Origin: an uncultured Clostridiaceae bacterium
GTDB lineage: Bacteria; Bacillota; Clostridia; Lachnospirales; Lachnospiraceae
NCBI GenBank assembly: GCA_947175805.1
Contig: CAMWOF010000053.1
Span: 1 to 10,617 of the forward strand
DNA length: 10,617 bases
Direction: 5' to 3'
This document shows, piece after piece, positions 1 through 7,926 of this stretch. Under the pieces are notes generated by a model that saw nothing but the letters and a program-made list of their open reading frames with translations, was not told the origin of the DNA and did not search any database. The position numbers were made by a program, and so were the translations under genes. How positions within the stretch are numbered: position 1 is the stretch's first letter; every line of letters starts with the position of its first letter.

Positions 1-44
1 AGGATTCAAGGATTGAGAAACAAAAATCTGTAATATTAACCATA

Positions 45-569
45 ATGTTGGTTATTATTATCCTATTTTCTGGGGCTTGTGGATGTGTGGCTGGCAATAA
101 TATGACATCCTTTATTGGAATGTTGAAAATGATATTGGCATATTTGGTTTTGATATGTATTTTGATAACGGATTTTAAGTGCAGGCTTATACCGAATCTC
201 TTTTGTGTTACTCTGATAGCGGGCAGAGGTATTACTATTATATTAGAGGTTATATTTATAAAAGATTTAGCTTGGCAATGGCTGCTAAATAGCATTTTGG
301 CAATGGTTGCTGTAGGACTCATATTGATATTGGTGTCGGTTATTACAAAAGGCGGTATTGGTATGGGGGATGTTAAACTATTTTCCTCATTAGGTTTTTT
401 ATGTGGATTGAGAGCCGTCTGTGTAACTTTGATTTTGGCTTTTTTATTATGTTCCGTTATCTCTGCATTCCTTTTAATTTTTAGAAAGAAAAAAATGAAA
501 GATTCTTTGCCGTTAGGTCCTTTTATATGGCTTGGTTATAGTATAGCGGTATTGTTATCAGCAATATGA
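45..569 (+). CDS. A24 family prepilin peptidase (TadV/CpaA-like), 5' end possibly outside window
   Basis: Predicted integral-membrane aspartic protease that removes the leader peptide of type IV/Flp prepilins at the cytoplasmic face. From the ATG at 45 it has 174 residues, the usual size of the short TadV/CpaA-type enzymes that lack the methylase domain. The two catalytic aspartates are visible: D43 in ITDFKCRLIPN, at the end of a hydrophobic helix, and D109 in GGIGMGDVK, the hallmark GxGD motif. Several further hydrophobic helices follow. The start is uncertain. There is no Shine-Dalgarno sequence before the ATG at 45, and the frame stays open to base 3, reading DSRIEKQKSVILTI. That would give a natural charged N-terminus and a full first membrane helix, so the true start may lie upstream of base 1. 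The next gene begins about 20 bases downstream. The pilus genes that follow make a Tad-specific role likely. Confidence 0.88.
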   Translation: MLVIIILFSGACGCVAGNNMTSFIGMLKMILAYLVLICILITDFKCRLIPNLFCVTLIAGRGITIILEVIFIKDLAWQWLLNSILAMVAVGLILILVSVITKGGIGMGDVKLFSSLGFLCGLRAVCVTLILAFLLCSVISAFLLIFRKKKMKDSLPLGPFIWLGYSIAVLLSAI

Positions 570-591
570 TTTATGGAAGGGAATGGGAAAT

Positions 592-1920
592 ATGAGTCAA
601 ACAAAAATAATTGTAACAATTATGTTGGTTATTCTGACCTTAATTGCCTGGATATCTGTTATAACAGGTAATGAGAATAATGAACAGCAGCAGGCTTCTT
701 CACATGTCATACTGGCAAAGGAGTATATTTCTCGGGGATTATACCAAAAAGCAATTGGAGAATATGAAGTAGCATTATCTCTTGATAGTAATGAGAGTAT
801 ATGGACAGAATTTATAGATGTATATAAATTATGGTATGAAGAGAGTGAGGAAAGTTATGGTGATTATCTGGATGTTTTAAAAAGGGCTATATCATACTAT
901 GATAAAAACGAGGATTACTATATAAGGTTAGCAAAAGTTTATATAGATAATGGAGATTACAAAAATGCGTACAATTATCTTAAAAAAATAAAGAATAAGG
1001 GTATTAATAATCAGGAAATTGAGAGCTTGTATATGCAGGCAAAATATGCATATCAACTTGACTGGATTCAATACACAAATTATAAAGCGCTATCTCAAGG
1101 GAACTACGCTGTAGCTTCAAATGGGATATGGAAATATGTTGATGAGAAGGGAAATGATGTTTATAACAATAGTGACTTAAATAATTTGAGTTTAGCGGGT
1201 TCTGTCGGGAGTGATAGTGTAAGGGTTGTCAGCTTTGGAGATAGATCCCAAATAATAGATGCAGATAGAGTTATTCAGGGTTTTCTTAATTTTTTACCAG
1301 TAGATGCAGGTATATTTGCGGGAGGATTGGTTCCCATTAGTAATGGTGGAGTTTATAGCTATTATGATTTGTTGGGTGATATGCAGTTTGGTAATTACTT
1401 TTATGCGGGAACATTTTGTGATGGAAAGGCAGCGGTGTGTTCGGAAGCTGGATGGATTCTAATTGATAATAAGGGAAATCAAATTTCAAGCAATGTGTAT
1501 GAAGATATTATACTTGGACAGGAAAAGGAATTTATGCACAGTGGAGTAATGCTTGCTAAATTGAATGGGAAATATCAAATTTATAATCAACAGGAAGAAC
1601 CGGCAAATGCCTTTTCTTGTGATATGTTTGATATTGTAACTGATGATGGATTAATTGCTTTTTGTAACGGGGGCAAATGGGGATTTGTTGATATAGAAGG
1701 AAACATTGTGATAGAGCCTGCATATGCCGGGGCAAAAAGTTTTTCAAATGGATATGCGGCAGTATCAAACGGTTCGACATGGGGGTTTATAGATAAACAG
1801 GGGATAATGGTAATTGATTACATATTTTTGAATGCAGATTATTTTAATGACAGTGGCTATTGTATGGTGCAGACAGATGGAGATATGTGGCAGCTTTTAA
1901 GCTGGTATATAGACCAGTAA
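592..1920 (+). CDS. Membrane-anchored TPR and WG-repeat protein
   Basis: A 442-residue protein with one N-terminal membrane anchor (about residues 4-23) and a predicted extracytoplasmic body. Residues about 38-150 are helical with TPR-like spacing (AKEYISRGLYQKAIGEYEVA and IRLAKVYIDNGDYKNAYNYL). The rest carries WG beta-repeats: GIWKYVDEKGN at 178-188, GWILIDNKGN at 287-296, GGKWGFVDIEGN at 360-371 and GSTWGFIDKQG at 394-404, with more degenerate units between them. WG repeats have no assigned enzymatic role and are usually thought to form surface or binding scaffolds. An ATG at 583 is also in frame, but GGAAGGG at 575-581 sits 10 bases before the ATG at 592 and only one base before 583, so 592 is preferred. 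Its place between the prepilin peptidase and the TadE-like gene suggests work at the pilus assembly site. The fold call is firm; the function is unknown. Confidence 0.82.
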   Translation: MSQTKIIVTIMLVILTLIAWISVITGNENNEQQQASSHVILAKEYISRGLYQKAIGEYEVALSLDSNESIWTEFIDVYKLWYEESEESYGDYLDVLKRAISYYDKNEDYYIRLAKVYIDNGDYKNAYNYLKKIKNKGINNQEIESLYMQAKYAYQLDWIQYTNYKALSQGNYAVASNGIWKYVDEKGNDVYNNSDLNNLSLAGSVGSDSVRVVSFGDRSQIIDADRVIQGFLNFLPVDAGIFAGGLVPISNGGVYSYYDLLGDMQFGNYFYAGTFCDGKAAVCSEAGWILIDNKGNQISSNVYEDIILGQEKEFMHSGVMLAKLNGKYQIYNQQEEPANAFSCDMFDIVTDDGLIAFCNGGKWGFVDIEGNIVIEPAYAGAKSFSNGYAAVSNGSTWGFIDKQGIMVIDYIFLNADYFNDSGYCMVQTDGDMWQLLSWYIDQ

Positions 1921-1930
1921 TTGTATAGAT

Positions 1931-1937
1931 GGGGGGG
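1931..1937 (+). promoter_or_regulatory. G7 tract acting as ribosome binding site
   Basis: An uninterrupted run of seven G residues lies five bases before the ATG at 1943 and is the only Shine-Dalgarno-like purine run available to the first TadE-like gene. A homopolymer in this position can in principle change length by slippage and so alter the spacing or strength of initiation. An ATG at 1939 is out of frame with the gene. Confidence 0.6.
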
Positions 1938-1942
1938 TATGT

Positions 1943-2578
1943 ATGGAAAAAAATAGAGAGCGGGGCGAGGTAATGATAGAGGCAACGTATTGTATGACAA
2001 TTGCGATATTTGTTATCTTTTTTTTGCTTAGCCTCTCTTTTTTGATTTATCAAAAATCAATGGTGGTGGTGGTTGCAAATCAAGTTGCCGAGGAGTTATC
2101 CCAAACCTATAAATTAAGGGATGTAACAGATAATTCTAATGTTACAAGCAATGATATTAAAGGCATAGGGAAATATAGATACTGGCTGTTTAAGGGTAAT
2201 TATCAAAGCAGAAATGAGGAAAAGGCAAAAAAATTTACCGAATTAAGATTATCCCAAACTTCTTTTGGAAAAAAGGAAGGCGCTTTAACTGTTGATATTG
2301 AGACTGTAGTAGATGATATTGGAAGAAGGCATTATGTGGTGACAGTAAAACAGCAATATGCAATTTTGCTTCAAGGATTCTTGCAGGTGATTGGGATTGA
2401 TAAATCACTTGAGTTTACAGCTGTGTCATACGTGGAAAGTGTTGACGTTTCTAATTACATTAATACAGTAAAGTTTACTAAGTATGGTATTAATAAAGTA
2501 GCGCAAAAAATTGCACCGCTTACAGTGATTGATAAAGTAATTAAGCTGCTACATTCAATATTTTCAATATTTGATTAA
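1943..2578 (+). CDS. TadE-like pseudopilin (first copy)
   Basis: A 211-residue TadE-family protein, predicted to be a minor pilin or assembly factor of the Tad pilus. The N-terminus has the class III signal typical of TadE: a short charged leader ending in RERG, likely cleavage after G8, and Glu at +5 (E13) in the run GEVMIEATYC. A single hydrophobic helix follows (about 15-37), and the remainder would lie outside the membrane. The C-terminal part is beta-rich and then amphipathic, ending near KLLHSIFSIFD, without a recognised domain. The substrate-like leader fits the A24 peptidase encoded upstream. The gene follows the WG protein by 22 bases. Its stop codon lies 13 bases before the ATG of the DUF5702 gene, so the two are probably translationally linked. 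Confidence 0.85.
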   Translation: MEKNRERGEVMIEATYCMTIAIFVIFFLLSLSFLIYQKSMVVVVANQVAEELSQTYKLRDVTDNSNVTSNDIKGIGKYRYWLFKGNYQSRNEEKAKKFTELRLSQTSFGKKEGALTVDIETVVDDIGRRHYVVTVKQQYAILLQGFLQVIGIDKSLEFTAVSYVESVDVSNYINTVKFTKYGINKVAQKIAPLTVIDKVIKLLHSIFSIFD

Positions 2579-2579
2579 A

Positions 2580-2587
2580 AGGGGGAG
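2580..2587 (+). promoter_or_regulatory. Ribosome binding site deciding the DUF5702 start
   Basis: AGGGGGAG ends four bases before the ATG at 2592. It supports that start over an in-frame TTG at 2571, which overlaps the previous gene and has no purine run in front of it. Confidence 0.65.
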
Positions 2588-2591
2588 AGTT

Positions 2592-5018
2592 ATGAAATTA
2601 AATCTTATATACAGAAAAATAAAATATTTATGTGCAAGATATAAAAGAAGTGCAAAAGGGGCAGTATCTATTTTATTGGCACTTGTTATATCCCCTTTGC
2701 TATCGGTTAGCCTATTACTGGTAGAATCAGTCCGATATCAGCACGCCTATGAAGCGGCACAAGAGGTGATTGACGGGTCAGCCTTTGCTGCGTTGGCAGG
2801 TTACGATTCTTATCTGGACGAACGGTTTGGTTTGTTAGCTGTGGAACAAAAAGAAGAAATTGATGAGTCTTTTGGTAAATATTTGGACAAAAATATTGAT
2901 TTGCTGGGGAAAAATGTAACAGTTAATTCAAAGAATGCCACTGGGAAATTGGCGTTAACAGATTTAGATGTATTTAAGCAACAATTATTAGAATATAGTG
3001 AGATATCTGTTGCTGTTGAGGTTGCGACAGAAGGTATAGATTTGGACAAGTTATTAAAGGAATTAAGTGAAGCGCTAAATTTAAAGGAGGTTACAAAGGA
3101 AATTGAAAATTTAGAAAAAACTGTGGATGTGGCACAGAATATTGAAAAGATAGTTGAATCTCTTGTTGATTTAATAGATATCAATAGTCAATTTCAGGCG
3201 GCAAAACAGACATATGAAACAGAATACAGTGATTTTAAAGATACATTGCTTGATTTAGTAAAAGATTTAAAAACAGCAGAGCAGAATCTTTCTGATGGTG
3301 CTAGCCCAGAGGATGCCTATAAGGATTCTGATGTTAAGGAGGATATTAAACAGGCAGAAAAAGATTGTGATGCCTATAAAAAAAGTGCGGAGGATTTAAA
3401 AGATATTTTTGAAAAATTATCTGAGGCTATAAGCTCATTACACTCGGCGGCTAAGGGGTTGGCAAGCTCTATTGAAAAGCTGAATACTGCAGTTACGGAA
3501 GAGTCATTAGCGGAAAAGTGCACTATTTCTACTAAGGAATGGATAAAGTCAATTGTAGAAGAAATTTTGAAGGTAATGGATGAACTTGTTGCTGAGAATT
3601 ATCAACAAATGGTCAAGGATGATAAGAAAAAATTGGAAGATCAGATAGAGAAACTTCAAGAGTTTGATGATATGACAGTTAAAAGTGATTGGAATGAAAG
3701 TAAAATCGAGGCAGAGTATGGCCCTGTTTCCATATTATCAATTAAAGATAATATGTCCGAAAAATTAAATATGTTAATTAACATTTTAAATGAAAAGACG
3801 GATGTATCTGAAAGTGCAAAAACAACAATGAGTGCCTTTGTTGATCTTATAGGTACTATTATGGATTTTAGTGGTATATATGATTCTTCTCTGAATGCAA
3901 AGGTTTCAGAGTCAGGCATGGTGAGCATACAGTCGCCTGATTTATCAAGCCAGTTAACCATGGATAGTATTACTGATTTAGTAAATGCATGTAAAGAATT
4001 ATCCGGCAGTTTTAAAGAATCAGGAATAAAGAAACTGGTAAAACTGGTAAAAGCTGTTGTAAAACTATTGAAAGCTTTGGTAGAGTTTTTAGCAGCAGTT
4101 GTTACTTGGGTTGGAAGGACATTATACCGATTTGTATCTTATGTGGCATCAGGACCAAAGGAATGGTATAACAGTATACTGTTATACGGGTATGGGGCTT
4201 ATAATATGCCAAACAGAACAACAGCAAGGACGGGAAAAACTTTGACAGGATATGCTTTTAGTAAGATTGCGGATTTAACAGGGGGAGTCGGAAGCAAAAG
4301 CTTGACAGGAGCATTTAAAAGTCTCGAAAGTATTGGTGATGTAAGTGGGACAGATAAATGTTTTAAAGGTGCCGAAACGGAGTATTTGATTGTGGGGTCA
4401 ACATCAGAGTTGATGAACCAAAGCGTGACTTTTTTCGATTTATACTTACTAAGGCTGGTACTGGATTTGTATCCAGTTTTGAAGAATGACCAGGTGAAGC
4501 AAATTGCAGGCATGGCGGGACCGGGTTCTTGGGTTGTATTAGTTGCAGTAATTTTAGGTGAACCGTTGTTAGATTCAATTATGTTGGTAAACGGACAGCC
4601 GGAGTATATTTTCAAGAAAACGGTATATCTTTCTTATTCAGGCATGCCCAATTTATTAAAACATTTAGTTAAGGCAAGTGGTCTTGCAACATCTTTGCAG
4701 GATAATTTAAAAAAAGCGATTGATATAAAGAATGGAGAACCAAAGTGGGAGGGCTTGTTTGAAGCATCTTATACAGAGCATATGCTATTATTGCTAATGC
4801 TTTCAGTTAGCCCAGAAACCTATTTAAAAAGGTTGCAAAACGTGGTGCAGATGGAAGCTGCCTGCAAGTATGAATCGGAATATGAATTTAAATTGGATAA
4901 GGCATATAGCTATATATATAGTGAAGTGGAATATTTTCTGAATCCGATGGTTAATTTGGATAGCTTAAATAATAACGGTTTATTTAAAGCTACATGCAAA
5001 CGGTATTGTGGTTATTGA
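2592..5018 (+). CDS. DUF5702-type TadG-like pilus protein with long coiled-coil region
   Basis: An 808-residue protein that I assign to the DUF5702 family, found in clostridial Tad loci at the place where TadG would be expected. A basic N-terminus (about 1-22) precedes a pseudopilin-like helix, KGAVSILLALVISPLLS, then LLLVESVRYQ, and the family-typical stretch ending in LAGYDSYLDERFGLLAV. Unlike the flanking TadE-like proteins, position +5 after G23 is Leu, not Glu, so cleavage by the prepilin peptidase is doubtful. Residues about 130-450 are highly charged and heptad-rich, probably a long coiled coil. A hydrophobic, Lys-rich stretch follows near 480-520. The C-terminal part has the segments WYNSILLYGYGAYNMPNRT (about 525-542), EYLIVGSTSE (about 595) and EHMLLLLMLSVSPETYLKRL (about 728-748), which I regard as DUF5702 signatures. 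The stop lies 14 bases before the next start. The likely role is a large surface or assembly component of the pilus; the exact function is unknown. Confidence 0.82.
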   Translation: MKLNLIYRKIKYLCARYKRSAKGAVSILLALVISPLLSVSLLLVESVRYQHAYEAAQEVIDGSAFAALAGYDSYLDERFGLLAVEQKEEIDESFGKYLDKNIDLLGKNVTVNSKNATGKLALTDLDVFKQQLLEYSEISVAVEVATEGIDLDKLLKELSEALNLKEVTKEIENLEKTVDVAQNIEKIVESLVDLIDINSQFQAAKQTYETEYSDFKDTLLDLVKDLKTAEQNLSDGASPEDAYKDSDVKEDIKQAEKDCDAYKKSAEDLKDIFEKLSEAISSLHSAAKGLASSIEKLNTAVTEESLAEKCTISTKEWIKSIVEEILKVMDELVAENYQQMVKDDKKKLEDQIEKLQEFDDMTVKSDWNESKIEAEYGPVSILSIKDNMSEKLNMLINILNEKTDVSESAKTTMSAFVDLIGTIMDFSGIYDSSLNAKVSESGMVSIQSPDLSSQLTMDSITDLVNACKELSGSFKESGIKKLVKLVKAVVKLLKALVEFLAAVVTWVGRTLYRFVSYVASGPKEWYNSILLYGYGAYNMPNRTTARTGKTLTGYAFSKIADLTGGVGSKSLTGAFKSLESIGDVSGTDKCFKGAETEYLIVGSTSELMNQSVTFFDLYLLRLVLDLYPVLKNDQVKQIAGMAGPGSWVVLVAVILGEPLLDSIMLVNGQPEYIFKKTVYLSYSGMPNLLKHLVKASGLATSLQDNLKKAIDIKNGEPKWEGLFEASYTEHMLLLLMLSVSPETYLKRLQNVVQMEAACKYESEYEFKLDKAYSYIYSEVEYFLNPMVNLDSLNNNGLFKATCKRYCGY

Positions 5019-5027
5019 GGGAGGGAG
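5017..5027 (+). promoter_or_regulatory. Ribosome binding site deciding the second TadE-like start
   Basis: GAGGGAGGGAG overlaps the stop codon of the DUF5702 gene and ends five bases before the ATG at 5033. It supports that start over an in-frame ATG at 4994 inside the previous gene, and it suggests coupled translation of the two genes. Confidence 0.65.
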
Positions 5028-5032
5028 TCATT

Positions 5033-5584
5033 ATGGATAAAGTGGAGATGCAAAATGGCTCCATAACATTGGAAACTTGTATAGTATTACCAATATTTTT
5101 CTTTCTATTTTTGTTTATAGATGGCATCTTTATAATATTTACAGCACAAAATGAAATTATGCATGCATTAGTTCAATCCAGTAAAAGCTTATCACTTGAT
5201 GCTTACCTGACAGAGAATGTGGAGTCTGCAGCAGAAGAACAGACTAGGTTTTGGGGGGGGCTATCTGATGCCGTTTTGGATATGGTCAGGCTGACTAAGG
5301 ATAAATATTATACTTCACAGACAGATTGGTATGAAACGGATAATGTCATGGTTGCTAAAAATAGGTTTATTGGATATTTTGCAGGCGGAGATGAATCGTT
5401 AGCAGCAGAAAAATTAGAAATTTTACATGTAAAGGATGGCTTAAATGGTATAACATATTCCATGGAAAAGGACGGAGAGGATTATACTTTTACAATAAGC
5501 TATAGCTTGCAATATTGGTTTGACTTTTTCGATATGGGTGAGATTCCAATTAAGCAATCATATACGACAAGGCTTTGGAAATAG
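5033..5584 (+). CDS. TadE-like pseudopilin (second copy) with internal G8 tract
   Basis: A 183-residue TadE-family protein. The leader MDKVEMQNG is followed by a likely cleavage site after G9, with Glu at +5 (E14) in the run GSITLETCIV. A hydrophobic helix (about 15-37) and an extracytoplasmic C-terminal part of about 145 residues follow, ending in a beta-rich segment (YTFTISYSLQYWFDFF). The order TadE-like, DUF5702, TadE-like suggests that the three act together as minor components or an assembly platform of the Flp pilus. Codons 74-76 read W-G-G from an uninterrupted run of eight G (5253-5260). Loss or gain of one G would bring a stop within about a dozen codons, so the gene could be switched off by slippage. 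The gene is intact in this sequence. Confidence 0.84.
   Translation: MDKVEMQNGSITLETCIVLPIFFFLFLFIDGIFIIFTAQNEIMHALVQSSKSLSLDAYLTENVESAAEEQTRFWGGLSDAVLDMVRLTKDKYYTSQTDWYETDNVMVAKNRFIGYFAGGDESLAAEKLEILHVKDGLNGITYSMEKDGEDYTFTISYSLQYWFDFFDMGEIPIKQSYTTRLWK
5253..5260 (+). repeat. Homopolymeric G8 tract inside coding sequence
   Basis: Eight consecutive G residues encode part of Trp74-Gly75-Gly76 of the second TadE-like protein. Reading with seven G gives a TGA after GGC TAT CTG ATG CCG and a few more codons. Reading with nine G gives GCT ATC TGA almost at once. It is a candidate slipped-strand mutation site. Confidence 0.7.
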
Positions 5585-5593
5585 GCTGTAAAA

Positions 5594-5603
5594 AGGAGGA
5601 GGG
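5594..5603 (+). promoter_or_regulatory. Ribosome binding site deciding the FHA-protein start
   Basis: AGGAGGAGGG lies seven bases before the ATG at 5611. It supports that start over an in-frame TTG at 5575, which lies inside the preceding gene. Confidence 0.65.
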
Positions 5604-5610
5604 AACCTGT

Positions 5611-7104
5611 ATGTTTTCTTATGAAAATGAGGGCGCCAATACATATCTGGTATACCAGTTGGAGTCGCAGGATAAAATGGATACCCTGAGTTTGGGGATG
5701 GTGTCTAATAATAATATCCCCGGCATTGCGAAAGAGTTCTACACGCAGATGAATACGGAAAAATATATAAAATATAATATTTCTGCCAAAATATCTCTGG
5801 AGCAGCTTTTTGATGGGACAATAAATAAAAAGAGAATATTGGATGTGTTTTTCAATATCTGTGCCACATTGGTTGAGGCAGAGGAATATATGTTGGATGC
5901 ATCTGTTTTCATCTGGAACGCACAGTACATTTATGTAGATATATCAACAAATGAGGTAAGTTTATTGTGTAAGCCCACAGTTCCTGAAGATACTAATATG
6001 CCGGATTTGAAGACTTTTTTTAAGGAATTAATTTTTGGTGTGAGCCTGGATAGCAGTGAGGATAACAGCTATTTTACGGAAATCATAAATTATTTAAATG
6101 GCAAGGAGTTTTTTACGGTTATTGACTTTAGAAACCTTTTGCAAAAGCTGCGGACAAGTGGAATTGAGGTAAAAAAAGGCGTAAGCAATCTTTCTGTGGA
6201 AACAAGGTCTGTGCAGGAAGAAGAAAAGCCCCAGACTGTCCATGTTGAGCACAGAGAAACACCAATGTTTGATAAAGCAGGCAGCCCGGTAACTAAAATA
6301 GAGGTTCATCAAAATACTGAACCCAAAAAGGAAAATGCATCATTGGCGAAAATTATTGCAATAAAAGAGCAGCAAAAGCATGGTGGCACACAGACAGCTG
6401 CGGCAAGAGAGCAAAAACAGGAACGGACAAAGGGCTTGTTTGGGAAAAAAAGCGTTGAGAAGTCAAAGGAAAAAAGCGGAGGCGGGCTGTTTTCTGCAAA
6501 GAAAAAGGGGAAAACCGCATCGGATATGGATTTGGGTTTTATAATCCCGGGACAGTCGGTGGCATCTGTTAAAACAGAGGATGTAGCGGGAAATTATGTA
6601 GTCTCCACCATCAGTGGCAATAATGCAGGTCAACCAATTGTGCGGGAAAATAATATGCATGTGCAAATTGAGGCAAATGTAATGCAGCAGGAAACGGAGG
6701 CGGTTAGCAAGCCCGCAAATTTCGGCAACACTACGGTGCTGGACGCACCAAAAGGGAGCAGCCATCCCACTGTTGTATTGTCAGAATTAAATACACAACA
6801 GGCAGCGGCACACATACCATATCTGCTGCGGATTAAAAATAATGAGAAAGTTGAATTGATAAAGGAGAAGATTACTATTGGGAAGGAAGCAGGTTTTGTT
6901 GACTATGTAATCCAGGATAATGCAACCATCAGCCGATGCCATGCAGCCCTGTTTTTGAAGGGAGAGCAGGCATACATTATGGACATGAATTCCAGTAATC
7001 ATACCTATGTGAATGGCGGTATGATTACGAGTAATCAGGAGGTGGCACTGCATGACCAGGATCATATTAAGCTTTCCAACGAGGAATTCATTTATATGGC
7101 ATAG
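5611..7104 (+). CDS. DUF6382 and FHA domain protein (phosphothreonine reader)
   Basis: A 497-residue soluble, cytoplasmic protein. Residues about 1-180 match what I recognise as the DUF6382 N-terminal domain that accompanies FHA domains in clostridial Tad loci. Residues about 190-400 are a low-complexity linker, Lys-rich around 270-305, with two related units (KGLFGKKSVEK and GGGLFSAKKKGK) and a short GFIIPGQ segment. The FHA domain occupies about 404-497. Its binding-site residues are visible: ITIGKE, then SRCHA (441-445, the SRxHA signature) and SSNHTYVNG (461-469). FHA domains bind phosphothreonine peptides. The linker also holds NTTVLDAP (about 373-380) and PTVVLSE (386-392), which resemble the repeats of the small membrane protein at 9692 and may be phosphorylation or self-binding sites. 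The phosphatase and kinase genes come immediately after, so this is the probable reader of their signal, coupling it to the pilus. Confidence 0.85.
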   Translation: MFSYENEGANTYLVYQLESQDKMDTLSLGMVSNNNIPGIAKEFYTQMNTEKYIKYNISAKISLEQLFDGTINKKRILDVFFNICATLVEAEEYMLDASVFIWNAQYIYVDISTNEVSLLCKPTVPEDTNMPDLKTFFKELIFGVSLDSSEDNSYFTEIINYLNGKEFFTVIDFRNLLQKLRTSGIEVKKGVSNLSVETRSVQEEEKPQTVHVEHRETPMFDKAGSPVTKIEVHQNTEPKKENASLAKIIAIKEQQKHGGTQTAAAREQKQERTKGLFGKKSVEKSKEKSGGGLFSAKKKGKTASDMDLGFIIPGQSVASVKTEDVAGNYVVSTISGNNAGQPIVRENNMHVQIEANVMQQETEAVSKPANFGNTTVLDAPKGSSHPTVVLSELNTQQAAAHIPYLLRIKNNEKVELIKEKITIGKEAGFVDYVIQDNATISRCHAALFLKGEQAYIMDMNSSNHTYVNGGMITSNQEVALHDQDHIKLSNEEFIYMA

Positions 7105-7127
7105 CAAATCCGGGACAGGAGCGGTAT

Positions 7128-7895
7128 ATGGATTATATATTAAGCGCGCAGACAGATGTGGGAATCGTAAAAGAGACAAATCAGGATTCCATATTTATGC
7201 AGGAAATTGAACTAAATAATGAAAGGATTGTCTTTTCGGCGGTATGTGACGGTATGGGCGGTTTAGAGAGCGGGGAGGTGGCGTCTGCTACTATGATAAC
7301 TGCACTCAAGGACTGGTTTGACCAGACATTTCCTGTTTTGGCGGTAAACGGCTTTGATGAAAACCAATTATACGGTCAATGGAAGACCTTGATTGTAAAT
7401 GTGAATTCAAAGCTTTCCCAGTATGGAAAAAGCAGGGGAATTCGACTGGGCACTACCTTTGTAGGCGTACTGTTGTATAAAGGTAGATATTATGCTGTCA
7501 ACGTGGGAGATTCGAGACTGTATCTGCTGCGGGAAAATATTAGGCAGGTGACAAAGGATCAGACCTATGTGCAGAGGGAATTGGATTTAGGGAGAATTAC
7601 CTATGAGGAGTCTTTAACTCATGAAAGCAGAAGTGTGCTGCTACAGTGTATTGGCGCCACGGAGGTAATATATCCTGATTATTATGCGGATGATATACGG
7701 CCGGGTGACGTGCTGTTGCTCTGTTCCGATGGTTTCCGGCATGTTATTAGCGATGATGAGGTTTACGGGCAGCTAAACGGCGGGGCAAATCACAGCAAAG
7801 CAGATTTTGATGGACATATACACTCTCTGATAACGCTGGTAAAGCAGCGCAGGGAGGAGGACAATATTACAGCGGGATTGATTAAGGCTTTATAG
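7128..7895 (+). CDS. PP2C-family Ser/Thr protein phosphatase (PrpC/Stp-like)
   Basis: A 255-residue soluble metal-dependent phosphatase that would remove phosphate from Ser/Thr residues, opposing the kinase encoded next. The PP2C motifs are complete and in order: VGIVKETNQDS with D20, VCDGMGG with D41, the GTTFVGVLL strand (108-116), NVGDSRLY with D128, LLCSDGF with D201, and EEDNIT with D245. These aspartates form the two-metal centre in the family. The length is the usual size of bacterial stand-alone PP2C enzymes, with no signal peptide or membrane segment. AGGAG at 7117-7121 lies six bases before the ATG. Phosphatase followed by kinase is the common bacterial order for such pairs, and the gap to the kinase is 31 bases, so co-transcription is expected. 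Which proteins it acts on is inferred from neighbours only; the FHA protein and the small membrane protein are the best candidates. Confidence 0.93.
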   Translation: MDYILSAQTDVGIVKETNQDSIFMQEIELNNERIVFSAVCDGMGGLESGEVASATMITALKDWFDQTFPVLAVNGFDENQLYGQWKTLIVNVNSKLSQYGKSRGIRLGTTFVGVLLYKGRYYAVNVGDSRLYLLRENIRQVTKDQTYVQRELDLGRITYEESLTHESRSVLLQCIGATEVIYPDYYADDIRPGDVLLLCSDGFRHVISDDEVYGQLNGGANHSKADFDGHIHSLITLVKQRREEDNITAGLIKAL

Positions 7896-7926
7896 AGGCA
7901 GACCATAGGATACATGAGGTGCGGAT

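Noticed and set aside
4242..4307. Two TTGACA hexamers (4242 and 4302) as internal promoters
   Set aside because: No matching -10 element occurs at suitable spacing, and both lie deep inside the DUF5702 coding region.
6463..7179. Long minus-strand frames opposite the FHA gene
   Set aside because: The plus strand has a clear FHA domain with its binding motifs; the opposite frames show no domain or ribosome binding site and are rich in His/Cys/Leu typical of shadow frames.
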